From Sporosarcina sp. HYO08 (GTDB lineage Bacteria > Bacillota > Bacilli > Bacillales_A > Planococcaceae), in assembly GCF_001563475.1 (NCBI RefSeq), contig NZ_LPUT01000028.1, positions 331,923-395,922 of the forward strand: a DNA stretch of 64,000 nt, written 5' to 3'. The notes beneath the pieces are model-generated. The model was not told the origin of the DNA, searched no databases, and worked only from the letters and a program-made list of their open reading frames with translations. Of the stretch, positions 28,802-41,102 are shown in pieces. The stretch's first letter is position 1, and every line of letters begins with the position of its first letter. A program made the translations under genes and the position numbers.

Positions 28802-29071
28802 ATGGTGAATCCATTGAAAGTATCATCACGCTCGAATCCGAATTCAGTTGCCGGTGCTCTCGTCGCAGTCGTTCGAGACCAGGGCTATGCTGAAATGCAA
28901 GCAGTAGGAGCTGGCGCACTCAACCAAGCAGTCAAAGCGATCGCAATTGCAAGGGGCTTCGTTGCTCCAAGTGGTGGAGATCTCGTTTGTGCACCCGCAT
29001 TCACCGATATCGAAATAAATGGGGAAGGTCGAACAGCGATGAAGCTGCTCATTGAAAAAAGACCAAGATAA
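28802..29071 (+). CDS. spoVS: Stage V sporulation protein S
   Basis: Small Alba-like protein of 89 residues (VSSRSNPNSVAGALVAVVRDQGYAEMQAVGAGALNQAVKAIAIARGFV...), almost identical over its length to the B. subtilis protein as I remember it. Needed for spore coat assembly and septation control there. Strong AAGGAGGAATT site. Confidence 0.97.
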   Translation: MVNPLKVSSRSNPNSVAGALVAVVRDQGYAEMQAVGAGALNQAVKAIAIARGFVAPSGGDLVCAPAFTDIEINGEGRTAMKLLIEKRPR

Positions 29072-29081
29072 TCAAGAAAAT

Positions 29082-29115
29082 AAAGACCACGGAAATATTT
29101 CCAGTGGTCTTTTTG
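29082..29115 (+). terminator. Terminator after spoVS
   Basis: AAAGACCAC GGAAAT / ATTTCCA GTGGTCTTT stem and T run. Confidence 0.85.
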
Positions 29116-29162
29116 TATGGAAAGAATGAACTGTGACAAAGATCCGACAATACGACCTTTGC

Positions 29163-29192
29163 TTGTACACGAACCCTATATTCACGTATAAT
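29163..29192 (+). promoter_or_regulatory. Candidate promoter of miaB, with a cre-like site downstream
   Basis: TTGTAC, an 18-base spacer, TATAAT (29187-29192). At 29212-29226 a site close to the CcpA cre consensus (AAGAAACGTTTTCAA, one mismatch on the - strand) lies just behind the start region; the cre reading is weak. Confidence 0.5.
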
Positions 29193-29302
29193 GGATTCGT
29201 ATGTTCATTGAAAGAAACGTTTTCAAAGTACATGATCAAATAGATAAAACATAAAGTGAAGCTACCTCCCGCGAGTTTGTTAGAAAGGGGATTTAATTTA
29301 AC

Positions 29303-30844
29303 ATGAACGAAGAACAACGTCTGCAACAAGGAGACATCAAGCCGGAACCCCAAAAGAGTCAAGAGAAGGACTATAGTCAATATTTCCAAACAGTCTATAC
29401 GCCGCCTTCTTTAAAAGATGCAAAAAAACGTGGGAAAGAAGAAATTGCTTACCACGACGATTTTAAAATAGATGAACGTTTTCGTGGTATGGGCAATGGC
29501 CGGAAATTTTACATACGAACATACGGCTGCCAAATGAACGAGCATGACACGGAAGTTATGGCGGGTATTTTCATGGGGCTTGGGTATGAACCAACCGATA
29601 CTGTAGAAGATGCGAACGTCATTTTACTGAACACATGCGCCATTCGTGAAAATGCAGAAAACAAAGTGTTCGGGGAACTGGGTCATTTAAAACCTTTAAA
29701 ACGAGAGAATCCAGATATTTTAATCGGGGTTTGCGGCTGTATGTCGCAAGAAGAGTCTGTCGTCAATAAAATATTAAAGACGTATGACCAAGTCGATATG
29801 ATTTTTGGAACCCATAATATTCATCGTTTGCCAAACATTTTACACGAGGCTTATTTATCGAAAGAAATGGTCGTGGAAGTTTGGTCAAAAGAAGGGGATA
29901 TTATTGAAAACCTTCCGAAAGTGCGTCACGGTTCTATCAAAGCATGGGTTAATATTATGTATGGCTGCGACAAGTTTTGTACGTACTGTATCGTACCGTT
30001 TACACGCGGGAAAGAGCGAAGCCGAAGACCGCATGATATTATTCAAGAGGTTCGGCAACTGGCAGCACAAGGTTATAAAGAAGTCACATTGCTTGGCCAA
30101 AACGTCAATGCGTACGGAAAAGACTTTGAAGACTTGGATTACCGTTTTGGTGATTTAATGGATGATCTTCGGAAAATTGACATTCCGCGTATTCGTTTTA
30201 CAACGAGCCACCCGCGTGATTTTGATGACCACTTGATCGAGGTATTGGCAAAAGGTGGAAACCTCGTCGATCATATTCATTTACCGGTTCAATCAGGTTC
30301 AAGTGAGATATTAAAAATCATGTCCCGTAAATATACACGTGAACATTTCCTAGACCTCGTTCGGAAAATTAAAGAAGCGATTCCTAATGTGACGCTTACA
30401 ACAGACATTATTGTCGGCTTCCCGAATGAAACGGACGAGCAATTTGAAGAAACAATGACATTGTACGAGGAAGTAGGTTTTGACATGGCCTTCACGTACA
30501 TTTATTCACCGCGTGAAGGGACGCCGGCGGCAAAAATGATAGACAATGTGCCAATGGAAGTGAAAAAAGAGCGTCTTCAGCGTTTAAACAAGCTTGTCAA
30601 TGATACTTCGGCAGAAGCAATGATGCCATATAAAGGAAAAATTGTACAAGTACTCGTTGAAGGGGAAAGTAAGAAAAATCCGGATGTACTCGCAGGTTAT
30701 ACAGAGAAAAATAAGCTTGTGAACTTTAGAGCACCTCAATCGGTAATTGGGAAAATTGTAAATGTAAAAATAACAGAGGCCAAAACTTGGTCATTAGACG
30801 GCGAGTTTATCGATGTCGTAGAAAAGGACAAGGTGATATTGTAA
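29303..30844 (+). CDS. miaB: tRNA-2-methylthio-N6-dimethylallyladenosine synthase
   Basis: Radical-SAM methylthiotransferase acting on i6A37 of tRNAs made by MiaA (gene at 39080). N-terminal UPF0004 domain with its three cluster cysteines ([30 protein letters not shown]), the radical-SAM CxxxCxxC near residue 222 (CDKFCTYC) and a C-terminal TRAM domain. 513 residues with a 60-residue N-terminal extension usual in Bacilli. Stop codon overlaps the ricA start. Confidence 0.97.
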   Translation: MNEEQRLQQGDIKPEPQKSQEKDYSQYFQTVYTPPSLKDAKKRGKEEIAYHDDFKIDERFRGMGNGRKFYIRTYGCQMNEHDTEVMAGIFMGLGYEPTDTVEDANVILLNTCAIRENAENKVFGELGHLKPLKRENPDILIGVCGCMSQEESVVNKILKTYDQVDMIFGTHNIHRLPNILHEAYLSKEMVVEVWSKEGDIIENLPKVRHGSIKAWVNIMYGCDKFCTYCIVPFTRGKERSRRPHDIIQEVRQLAAQGYKEVTLLGQNVNAYGKDFEDLDYRFGDLMDDLRKIDIPRIRFTTSHPRDFDDHLIEVLAKGGNLVDHIHLPVQSGSSEILKIMSRKYTREHFLDLVRKIKEAIPNVTLTTDIIVGFPNETDEQFEETMTLYEEVGFDMAFTYIYSPREGTPAAKMIDNVPMEVKKERLQRLNKLVNDTSAEAMMPYKGKIVQVLVEGESKKNPDVLAGYTEKNKLVNFRAPQSVIGKIVNVKITEAKTWSLDGEFIDVVEKDKVIL

Positions 30845-31272
30845 TGGAAAAGCTTTTTACAAAGGAAGAAATCATAGAAAAAGCACGAGAAATTGCAGAC
30901 ATGATTGCCAATACAGAAGAAGTTGAGTTTTTCAAGCGGGCAGAAGCGCAAATTAATGAAAACCAAAAAATTCGTGAAAACATTGCAAGCTTGAAATCGT
31001 TACAAAAACAAGCTGTAAACTTCCAACAATATGGAAAAGAACGCGCAATGAAAATTATTGAAGATAAAATTGCGAAAATCGAAAATGAAATAGACGAAGT
31101 TCCAATTGTCACAGAGTTTAAACAGTCACAGCTAGAAGTAAACGACCTGCTGCAACTTGTAGCGAACACGATTTCTAACTGTGTGACAGATGAAATTATT
31201 CGTTCCACAGGCGGTAATCTTGAGCGCGGAGAGACTGGTTCTTACGTAGAAAATACGACGAAGTCATGTTAA
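30844..31272 (+). CDS. ricA: RicA (YmcA), RNase Y specificity factor
   Basis: Alpha-helical 142-residue protein of the YlbF/YmcA family. With RicT and RicF it forms an iron-sulfur complex that steers RNase Y and the phosphorelay towards sporulation, biofilm and competence. The conserved C-terminal cysteines are present (NCVTDEIIRST; TKSC at the end). Start ATG 30844 overlaps the miaB stop; a reading from 30787 would lie inside miaB. Confidence 0.93.
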   Translation: MEKLFTKEEIIEKAREIADMIANTEEVEFFKRAEAQINENQKIRENIASLKSLQKQAVNFQQYGKERAMKIIEDKIAKIENEIDEVPIVTEFKQSQLEVNDLLQLVANTISNCVTDEIIRSTGGNLERGETGSYVENTTKSC

Positions 31273-31285
31273 CACAATGAAATTG

Positions 31286-31319
31286 ATCGGTAAGGAAAAA
31301 TTCCTTACCGATTTTTTTC
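31286..31319 (+). terminator. Terminator after ricA
   Basis: ATCGGTAAGGAA / TTCCTTACCGAT perfect 12-base stem and T7. Confidence 0.9.
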
Positions 31320-31369
31320 ACGATCTGGGCTCCATTTGCATAAGATGGATTGAAGCGAATGGAGGAGGA

Positions 31370-31966
31370 ATGGTTCTGAAAAATTTACGTCAGATCGTCG
31401 CGAAAACAATAATTGCCAAAGGGAAAAAGCGGACAGAAGATGAAGTGAAGTTGAAGCCGCCGAATAGTCCGACAAGCATTTTAGGCTGCTGGGTGATTAA
31501 CCATACACACCAGGCAAAGAAGAATGGCAAGTACGTTGAAGTGTCAGGTAAATTTGATGTAAACGTCTGGTATTCACACCACGATCATTGCAAAACGTCA
31601 GTTTTCACTGAGTCGGTTCCGTATAGGGATCGGATTCGTCTTCACTACCGTGATGAACCGACTTCTGCACATGAAGAAGTCATTGTCTCTGTCATTCAGC
31701 ATCCAAATTGCACAGAAGCTGTCATTTCGGACTGTGGCGAGAAATTTTGCATTAAAGTTGAGCGAGAACTGCTGGCCGAAGTCGTCGGTGAAACAAAAAT
31801 ATGCGTAACTGTTCATCCGCATAGTAATTTTGAAGAAGAATGGTCTTATAACGATGAATCATCTTCGCATCACCACGGACACGGTCAAAGTCATGGGCAT
31901 CACCGCGAGCATGAAGTAAAAGGTGCTGGTCATGGACACGAACATAAAAAAGGAAAAGATACTTAA
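31370..31966 (+). CDS. cotE: Outer spore coat morphogenetic protein CotE, His-rich tail
   Basis: CotE guides outer coat assembly. The core matches the family: IVAKTIIAKGKK, SILGCWVINH, DVNVWYS, LLAEVVGETKICV. 198 residues from ATG 31370. The C-terminus differs from what I know: B. subtilis CotE ends in an acidic tail, whereas here residues about 164-198 hold some dozen histidines in HHHGHGQSHGHH / GHGHEH patterns. The AGGAGG site is very close to the ATG (2-3 bases), so initiation may be weak. The ORF is open for 31 codons upstream, but that part covers the ricA terminator. Confidence 0.9.
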   Translation: MVLKNLRQIVAKTIIAKGKKRTEDEVKLKPPNSPTSILGCWVINHTHQAKKNGKYVEVSGKFDVNVWYSHHDHCKTSVFTESVPYRDRIRLHYRDEPTSAHEEVIVSVIQHPNCTEAVISDCGEKFCIKVERELLAEVVGETKICVTVHPHSNFEEEWSYNDESSSHHHGHGQSHGHHREHEVKGAGHGHEHKKGKDT

Positions 31967-31996
31967 AAGCCGGGGCAATTATCCGGCTTCTTTTTG
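31966..31996 (+). terminator. Terminator after cotE
   Basis: AAGCCGG...CCGGCTT stem and T5. Confidence 0.85.
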
Positions 31997-32006
31997 ATGA
32001 ATGAAT

Positions 32007-32110
32007 CAATTACGCCTCGGCGTAATTGCGTCGGGATTTTGAAACGGGGCCTACAGGATGTAGGTCATGCAGTCGTTGCGACAGGACGTCGCGCCCTTAG
32101 ACTGCCTTCA
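32007..32110. repeat. Modular palindromic intergenic repeat, copy B
   Basis: Starts with a perfect palindrome CAATTACGCC/GGCGTAATTG (32007-32028). Positions 32046-32071 are identical to copy A (7421-7446) in inverse orientation, and 32082-32109 (CAGGACGTCGCG..TAGACTGCC) resembles the far side of copy A. The twin-hairpin module present in A and C is missing, so B looks like the same element without that insert. It ends about 15 bases before the mutS -10. Confidence 0.65.
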
Positions 32111-32125
32111 ATTTTGTGGATTTGT

Positions 32126-32131
32126 TATAAT
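32126..32131 (+). promoter_or_regulatory. Extended -10 promoter of mutS
   Basis: TATAAT with TG one base upstream (TGTTATAAT). The -35 region falls into repeat copy B and is poor. Confidence 0.5.
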
Positions 32132-32165
32132 GGGGGAAAATAAGTTTTTGTAGTGAGGTTTACCA

Positions 32166-34733
32166 ATGACAACATATACACCAATGATTCAACAATACTT
32201 ACAGATTAAAGCCCAGCATGAGGATGCATTCCTATTTTTTAGGCTTGGCGATTTTTATGAGCTTTTTTTTAATGATGCGGTAGAAGCAGCGCATATTTTA
32301 GAAATTACATTAACGAGCCGGGATGCTGGCAGTAGAGATCGAATTCCGATGTGTGGGGTTCCGTATCATTCAGCCGAAGGATATATTGAGTCGCTAATCG
32401 AAAAAGGGCATAAAGTAGCCATATGTGAACAAACGGAAGATCCAAAAGCAGCTAAAGGAATTGTGAAACGAGAAGTTGTTAAAATTGTAACGCCGGGCAC
32501 AATGACCGAGGGAAAAACAATTGACGCGAATAGTAATCATTTTATTGGTGCGGCAGACAGTATAGATTCGTCACATTATGCGCTTGCTTATTTGGATTTA
32601 GCAACCGGAGAAGGAAAAGTAGAATGCATAGAAGGCAGTGAGCGAACACTCATCTCAGAAATAGAGGCACTTGGTATGCGAGAAGTGGTCGTCTGTGAAA
32701 ATTTGCATATTACGTTGAGTGATAGCTTGGCGAAACGCGGGATCGTACTTTCTATTGAACATCGTAAAGAAACGTATGAAGCGGAGGAGCTTTTCACGGA
32801 AATACCTGCAACAGTCGTTGACACTTGTGAACTTCTTTTATCCTATGTTAAGCGGACACAAAAAAGCGCGCTTGATCATATTAAGCCGTTTGAATTTGTT
32901 CAAAAGCAATCCAAATTATCGATTGATGCCAACTCGATGCGCAATCTTGAACTCATCCAATCGATTCGGACAGGCGGTAAGGATGGCACGTTGTATGGAT
33001 TGTTGGACGAAACCGTTACTGCAATGGGTGCACGTAAATTGAAAATGTGGATTCATCAGCCGCTAGCTGAAAAAGGTGCAATCGAAAAGCGCCTCGGAAC
33101 GGTATCTGCTTTAATAGACGATTATTTTTTACGGGACGAGCTTCAAACAAATTTACGGGATGTTTATGATATAGAGCGGCTTGCAGGCCGCATTTCGATG
33201 GGCAGTGCCAATGGGAGGGATCTTGCCCAACTTCGAAATTCTCTTCGTTCCGTGCCAACGATTAAGACAGCATTGGAAAGTTCCGATCAACCTTTGCTTA
33301 GTCAATTTGCCAAGCGCATTGACCCTTGTGAACAAGCATTGCAATTACTGGAAAATGCTATTGCAGAAAATCCACCCCTATCCGTTAAAGAGGGCGGTGT
33401 GATGAAAGATGGTTTTGACGCGAAACTCGACCAATACCGAGATGCTTCCAAAAATGGAAAGGCATGGCTTACGGAACTTGAGCGGGAAGAGCGTGAACGG
33501 ACAGGCATTAAGTCATTGAAAATCGGGTATAATCGGATATTCGGCTATTTTATAGAAATAACGAAATCGAATATTCATCTTGCCGACTTAGAACGATATG
33601 AAAGAAAACAAACGTTGGCAAATGCTGAACGTTATATTACACCAGAGTTAAAAGAAAAAGAAGATCTCATCTTGAATGCGGAAGCAGAAGGGTTAGCGTT
33701 AGAATATGTGCTGTTTACATCTGTACGTGAGGAAATGCGCGAGCATATTCGGCATTTGCAACAACTTGCGAGTGTATTAAGTGAGTTGGATGTACTGCTG
33801 ACATTTGCACACGTTTCAGAAAAACGTAATTACGTAAAACCAAGCTTTCATGAAGGAAAAGCACTCCTTATTAAAAATGGACGTCATCCAGTCGTTGAGA
33901 AAATGATGGATCATTCGCTCTATGTACCGAATAGCTGTAAGTTAAAAGAAGAAGCAAACATGCTTTTAATCACAGGTCCGAATATGTCAGGGAAAAGTAC
34001 GTATATGCGTCAAGTGGCACTTACCGTTGTAATGGCACAGATTGGCTGTTACGTTCCATGCGACGAAGCCATGCTGCCAATCACAGATCAAATTTTTACT
34101 CGGATTGGGGCGGCAGATGATTTAGCATCCGGACAAAGCACATTTATGATGGAAATGATGGAATCACAAAATGCGATCGTAAATGCTACGGAACGCAGTC
34201 TTCTATTATTTGACGAAATTGGTCGAGGGACTTCTACATACGATGGAATGGCATTGGCACAAGCGATGATGGAACATATTCATCATGAAATTGGGGCAAA
34301 CACTTTGTTTTCCACGCATTACCACGAACTGACCAATTTGGATAATGAATTACCACGCCTCGAAAATGTCCATGTGGCCGCCATGGAACAAGACGGTAAA
34401 GTAGTCTTTCTCCATAAAGTAATGGCGGGCGCGGCAGATAAAAGCTACGGTATTTACGTAGCAGAACTTGCAGGATTGCCAAGTGAATTGCTTGACCGGG
34501 CAAAGGATTTACTTACAACATTTGAAAATGCACATGCGGTTCAACTACCTGAAAGTGAACCCGAGCAGATGACATTCTTTGATTTACAAAAGGAAGAACC
34601 CGAGTCTGTTTCAAAAGAAGAAGAAGCGATTCTCGATCAAATTGCAACTATGGATGTACTGAATATGACGCCGCTTAAAGCGCTGCAAACTGTATTTGAA
34701 TTGAAAGAAAAACTCGATTCGAAGAAAGGATGA
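32166..34733 (+). CDS. mutS: DNA mismatch repair protein MutS
   Basis: Mismatch-recognition ATPase. N-terminal mismatch-binding FFRLGDFYELFF (F-x-E motif) near residue 23, connector, lever and clamp domains, ABC ATPase with Walker A GPNMSGKST at 604-612, DEIGRGTSTYDGMA, and the C-terminal beta-clamp-type/tetramer segment. 855 residues. Followed by mutL after 5 bases. Confidence 0.98.
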   Translation: MTTYTPMIQQYLQIKAQHEDAFLFFRLGDFYELFFNDAVEAAHILEITLTSRDAGSRDRIPMCGVPYHSAEGYIESLIEKGHKVAICEQTEDPKAAKGIVKREVVKIVTPGTMTEGKTIDANSNHFIGAADSIDSSHYALAYLDLATGEGKVECIEGSERTLISEIEALGMREVVVCENLHITLSDSLAKRGIVLSIEHRKETYEAEELFTEIPATVVDTCELLLSYVKRTQKSALDHIKPFEFVQKQSKLSIDANSMRNLELIQSIRTGGKDGTLYGLLDETVTAMGARKLKMWIHQPLAEKGAIEKRLGTVSALIDDYFLRDELQTNLRDVYDIERLAGRISMGSANGRDLAQLRNSLRSVPTIKTALESSDQPLLSQFAKRIDPCEQALQLLENAIAENPPLSVKEGGVMKDGFDAKLDQYRDASKNGKAWLTELEREERERTGIKSLKIGYNRIFGYFIEITKSNIHLADLERYERKQTLANAERYITPELKEKEDLILNAEAEGLALEYVLFTSVREEMREHIRHLQQLASVLSELDVLLTFAHVSEKRNYVKPSFHEGKALLIKNGRHPVVEKMMDHSLYVPNSCKLKEEANMLLITGPNMSGKSTYMRQVALTVVMAQIGCYVPCDEAMLPITDQIFTRIGAADDLASGQSTFMMEMMESQNAIVNATERSLLLFDEIGRGTSTYDGMALAQAMMEHIHHEIGANTLFSTHYHELTNLDNELPRLENVHVAAMEQDGKVVFLHKVMAGAADKSYGIYVAELAGLPSELLDRAKDLLTTFENAHAVQLPESEPEQMTFFDLQKEEPESVSKEEEAILDQIATMDVLNMTPLKALQTVFELKEKLDSKKG

Positions 34734-34738
34734 ATCGA

Positions 34739-38118
<3,380 letters not shown>

Positions 38119-38168
38119 TGTTAGTTGACACGGCAAATTGCGGATGCAGAAGGGAAGTGTGATCGGCA

Positions 38169-39083
38169 ATGAAAAAGGTAGTCATTGAAATGTCTGATCA
38201 TTTTTTGGTGCATGCCATAATCTTCGAGCCAAAAGGCGAACCTATTGGTCATATTCACCTTTTGCACGGCATGGCGGAGCATATTGCAAGGTATGATGAA
38301 TTTGCGCAGTTTTTGGTCGGTAAAGGTTTTGTTGTGACGGGTCATGATCATCGGGGGCATGGGCGAACCGCGGCGATTAATGGTTTAAAGGGACATTTTG
38401 ATCGTCACAATGGATTTGAACGTGCTGTACAAGATGTACGTGAAGTCATTGCTTATTTCCGAGAACAACTTCGTTCCATTCCATTCATCCTGTTTGGGCA
38501 TAGTATGGGATCTTTTCTCGCACGCAGGTATATCCAACTCTACGGCCACGATGTCAATGCGGTCATCTTGGCGGGAACGAGCGGGGATCCGGGGATGAGT
38601 AGGGCGGCCGGTCAAGTGATTGCGTATCTTTCAGGAAAAAAGGACGGAAACTTAAGACAAAATCACTTTTTAAACAAGCTCATTTTCGGCAGATATAACA
38701 AAAATGTGCCAAATCCCAAAACGCCATTCGATTGGCTGTCTAGGGATGAGTTGAAAGTGATTCAGTATTTGAAAGACCCAGCATGCGGAATTGTACCGAC
38801 GACACAGTTTTTCGCAGATCTATTTGGCGGGCTGCGTCAAATTCATCGAAAGAGTGAAGTGGAGAAAATCCCGAAAAACCTTCCCATCCTTTTACTGTCA
38901 GGCAGCAAAGATCCTGTCGGCAAGAATGGAAAAGCCGTTTGGAAAGTTGCGGGTCAAATGGAGCAAGCAGGAATTAAACGAGTAACGGTGATGCTATTTG
39001 AAGGCGGCCGTCACGAGTTGTTGCATGAAAAAAATCGGCAAAACGTATTTAAATTTGTAAATGACTGGATTGAAAAAAGATGA
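38169..39083 (+). CDS. Alpha/beta hydrolase, monoacylglycerol lipase/lysophospholipase type
   Basis: Serine aminopeptidase S33/Hydrolase_4 family: oxyanion strand HLLHGMAEH, GHDHRGHGRT, nucleophile GHSMGS, acid in LLSGSKDPVG and histidine in EGGRHELLHE. This pattern is that of PldB/MglL-like lipases. 304 residues. Sits between glpK and miaA (4-base overlap with miaA), so it could supply glycerol to GlpK from monoacylglycerols; that link is inference. Confidence 0.82.
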   Translation: MKKVVIEMSDHFLVHAIIFEPKGEPIGHIHLLHGMAEHIARYDEFAQFLVGKGFVVTGHDHRGHGRTAAINGLKGHFDRHNGFERAVQDVREVIAYFREQLRSIPFILFGHSMGSFLARRYIQLYGHDVNAVILAGTSGDPGMSRAAGQVIAYLSGKKDGNLRQNHFLNKLIFGRYNKNVPNPKTPFDWLSRDELKVIQYLKDPACGIVPTTQFFADLFGGLRQIHRKSEVEKIPKNLPILLLSGSKDPVGKNGKAVWKVAGQMEQAGIKRVTVMLFEGGRHELLHEKNRQNVFKFVNDWIEKR

Positions 39084-40015
39084 ATGATTTACCAGAGGTA
39101 CTTGCAATCGTTGGTCCGACAGCTTCGGGAAAAACGGCTTTAAGTGTTGCCCTTGCAAAGGCCCTTGACGGAGAGGTTATTAACGGCGATGCGATGCAAG
39201 TCTATCAACAATTAAATATTGGAACAGCTAAAATAACAGAAGAAGAAAAAGAAGGAATCCCCCATCATTTATTTGATGTGAAAAATCCGATGGAAGAATT
39301 TTCGGTTGCTGAATACCAATTGAGTGTACGGAAATGGATACGAGATATTCAGGAACGCGGCAAAACACCGATCATTGTAGGTGGGACGGGCCTTTATGTC
39401 CAATCTGTTTTGTATGATTTCCGATTTACGGAGGAAGCTGCAGATCCGTTGGTGCGATCACGTCTTGAAGTAGAACTCGAGCAAAATGGCGCACACACTT
39501 TATACGAAAAATTAGTACGCCTTGATCCCATCAGCGCTGAAAAAATTCATCCGAATAACCATCGGCGATTAATTCGGGCATTGGAAATTATTGAAGTAAC
39601 AGGAAGAACGAAAAAGGATCATGAAAAAGAAGTCGGACAAAAACCGCTTTATCATCATTTATTAATCGGTCTTCATGTTCCACGTGATGTTTTGTATGAA
39701 AGAATAGATCGTCGTGTGGATGGGATGATGGAACAAGGGTTATTACAGGAAGCAAAAGCATTATGGGATCAAGGCATTCGAAATGTGCAATCGGTTCAAG
39801 CGATTGGTTATAAGGAGCTGTATCAACATTTTGAAGAAGAACTGACACTTGCAGAAGCGATTGCACTCATCAAAAAAAATACTCGAAATTATGCAAAGCG
39901 GCAAATGACTTATTTCCGCAATAAGCTTTCCGTTGAATGGTTTGAGGCGGAATTGGGCACAATGGAAATTTGTAAGGAAATTTTAGAACAAATGAAGGGT
40001 TTTAGAAGTATTTAG
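39080..40015 (+). CDS. miaA: tRNA dimethylallyltransferase
   Basis: Adds the dimethylallyl group to A37 of tRNAs; MiaB (29303) acts next. P-loop [11 protein letters not shown] at residues 10-20, substrate motifs [16 protein letters not shown] and [14 protein letters not shown]. 311 residues. hfq follows, as in most bacteria. Confidence 0.97.
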   Translation: MNDLPEVLAIVGPTASGKTALSVALAKALDGEVINGDAMQVYQQLNIGTAKITEEEKEGIPHHLFDVKNPMEEFSVAEYQLSVRKWIRDIQERGKTPIIVGGTGLYVQSVLYDFRFTEEAADPLVRSRLEVELEQNGAHTLYEKLVRLDPISAEKIHPNNHRRLIRALEIIEVTGRTKKDHEKEVGQKPLYHHLLIGLHVPRDVLYERIDRRVDGMMEQGLLQEAKALWDQGIRNVQSVQAIGYKELYQHFEEELTLAEAIALIKKNTRNYAKRQMTYFRNKLSVEWFEAELGTMEICKEILEQMKGFRSI

Positions 40016-40071
40016 AGAACTTAGTAGTATTAGGTAGAGAAAATAGGAACTTCAACAGGAGGATTCGGCGT

Positions 40072-40296
40072 ATGGCAAAGGGAAATATGCAGGAAGTGTT
40101 TTTAAATTCACTGCGTAAGAATAATACGTTTGTAACAGTCTTTTTACTGAACGGTTTTCAATTAAAAGGTCTTATAAAATCGTATGATAATTATACCGTC
40201 CTGCTTGAGTGTGATGGTAAACAGCATCTGATTTACAAACATGCGATTTCTACTTATGTCCCGTCAAAACAAGTCATCTTGAAAGAAGAAGAATAA
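40072..40296 (+). CDS. hfq: RNA chaperone Hfq
   Basis: Sm-like hexameric RNA-binding protein, 74 residues. Sm1 ([29 protein letters not shown]) and Sm2 with the [10 protein letters not shown] motif. AGGAGG ribosome site 8 bases upstream. Confidence 0.98.
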   Translation: MAKGNMQEVFLNSLRKNNTFVTVFLLNGFQLKGLIKSYDNYTVLLECDGKQHLIYKHAISTYVPSKQVILKEEE

Positions 40297-40298
40297 GT

Positions 40299-40367
40299 AA
40301 AAGCGGAACAGCGAAAAAAGCATCTAGCATTTAAAGCTCAGATAGCCAATTTCCTGATCCGCTTTTT
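40299..40367. terminator. Bidirectional terminator between hfq and the TRIC gene
   Basis: AAAAGCGGA and TCCGCTTTTT close a long loop; both strands have a T run after the stem. The long loop lowers confidence. Confidence 0.5.
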
Positions 40368-40965
40368 ATGTGAGCCTTCGAATCGGCAGCTTCCAGTGAA
40401 AAATAAGTGACAAAATACGTAAACTAGCAGTCACAATGAGCAGTATGTATAAGGCTACTTCATAATTGTAAAGACCAAGGCCGACACAAAATCCCGCCCC
40501 CGCTGCCCAAATGGCATAAATATCACGCTTAAAAACGAGCGGGCGTCTTCCAGCCAACACATCTCGTATGACACCGCCACCTGCGCCTGTCAGAACAGCC
40601 GCAACAACGACAGCATAAAGTGTCATGTTAAGTTGAATCGCAAGCATCGCCCCTTGAATGGCAAATGCCGCAAGCCCGATCGCATCGAAGTAAGCCCCCC
40701 ATCGATTCCAATGAGCAAGTAAATACTTTGAAAAAAAGAAGATAATAGTGATTAGAACCGATGCAACGAAAAATAGGAAGTTTTGATCCCACAATACATT
40801 GACCGGCACTCCGATAAGAAGATTACGAACAGCCCCTCCACCGAATGCTGTGATAATCCCTAAAATATACACACCAAAAATATCATATTCCTCTTCCATT
40901 GCAACGATTGCTCCCGAAATGGCAAAAGCTGCCGTACCGATAAAACTAAAGACATCCCAAGCCAC
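40366..40965 (-). CDS. TRIC/UPF0126-family membrane cation channel (YvgT-like)
   Basis: About seven transmembrane helices with two glycine-rich repeats, GIITAFGGGAVRNLLIG and VLTGAGGGVIRDVLAG, typical of prokaryotic TRIC channels. I start it at GTG 40965: GGAGGAA stands 7 bases before it, while the ATG at 40983 lies upstream of that ribosome site. 199 residues. It is the first - strand gene in the window and interrupts the usual hfq-lexA neighbourhood. Confidence 0.85.
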   Translation of the reverse strand: MAWDVFSFIGTAAFAISGAIVAMEEEYDIFGVYILGIITAFGGGAVRNLLIGVPVNVLWDQNFLFFVASVLITIIFFFSKYLLAHWNRWGAYFDAIGLAAFAIQGAMLAIQLNMTLYAVVVAAVLTGAGGGVIRDVLAGRRPLVFKRDIYAIWAAGAGFCVGLGLYNYEVALYILLIVTASLRILSLIFHWKLPIRRLT

Positions 40966-41102
40966 TTGAGTTCCTCCATTCATTGTCTTTTTGATTTTAA
41001 CAGAAAAGGCAAATAAATCAATGGCAGAACATCTCAGTTGACCTAGCTGAACAGATTGATAAGATAATAATGTAACTATTCATGATGGAATGAGGAATCA
41101 GA

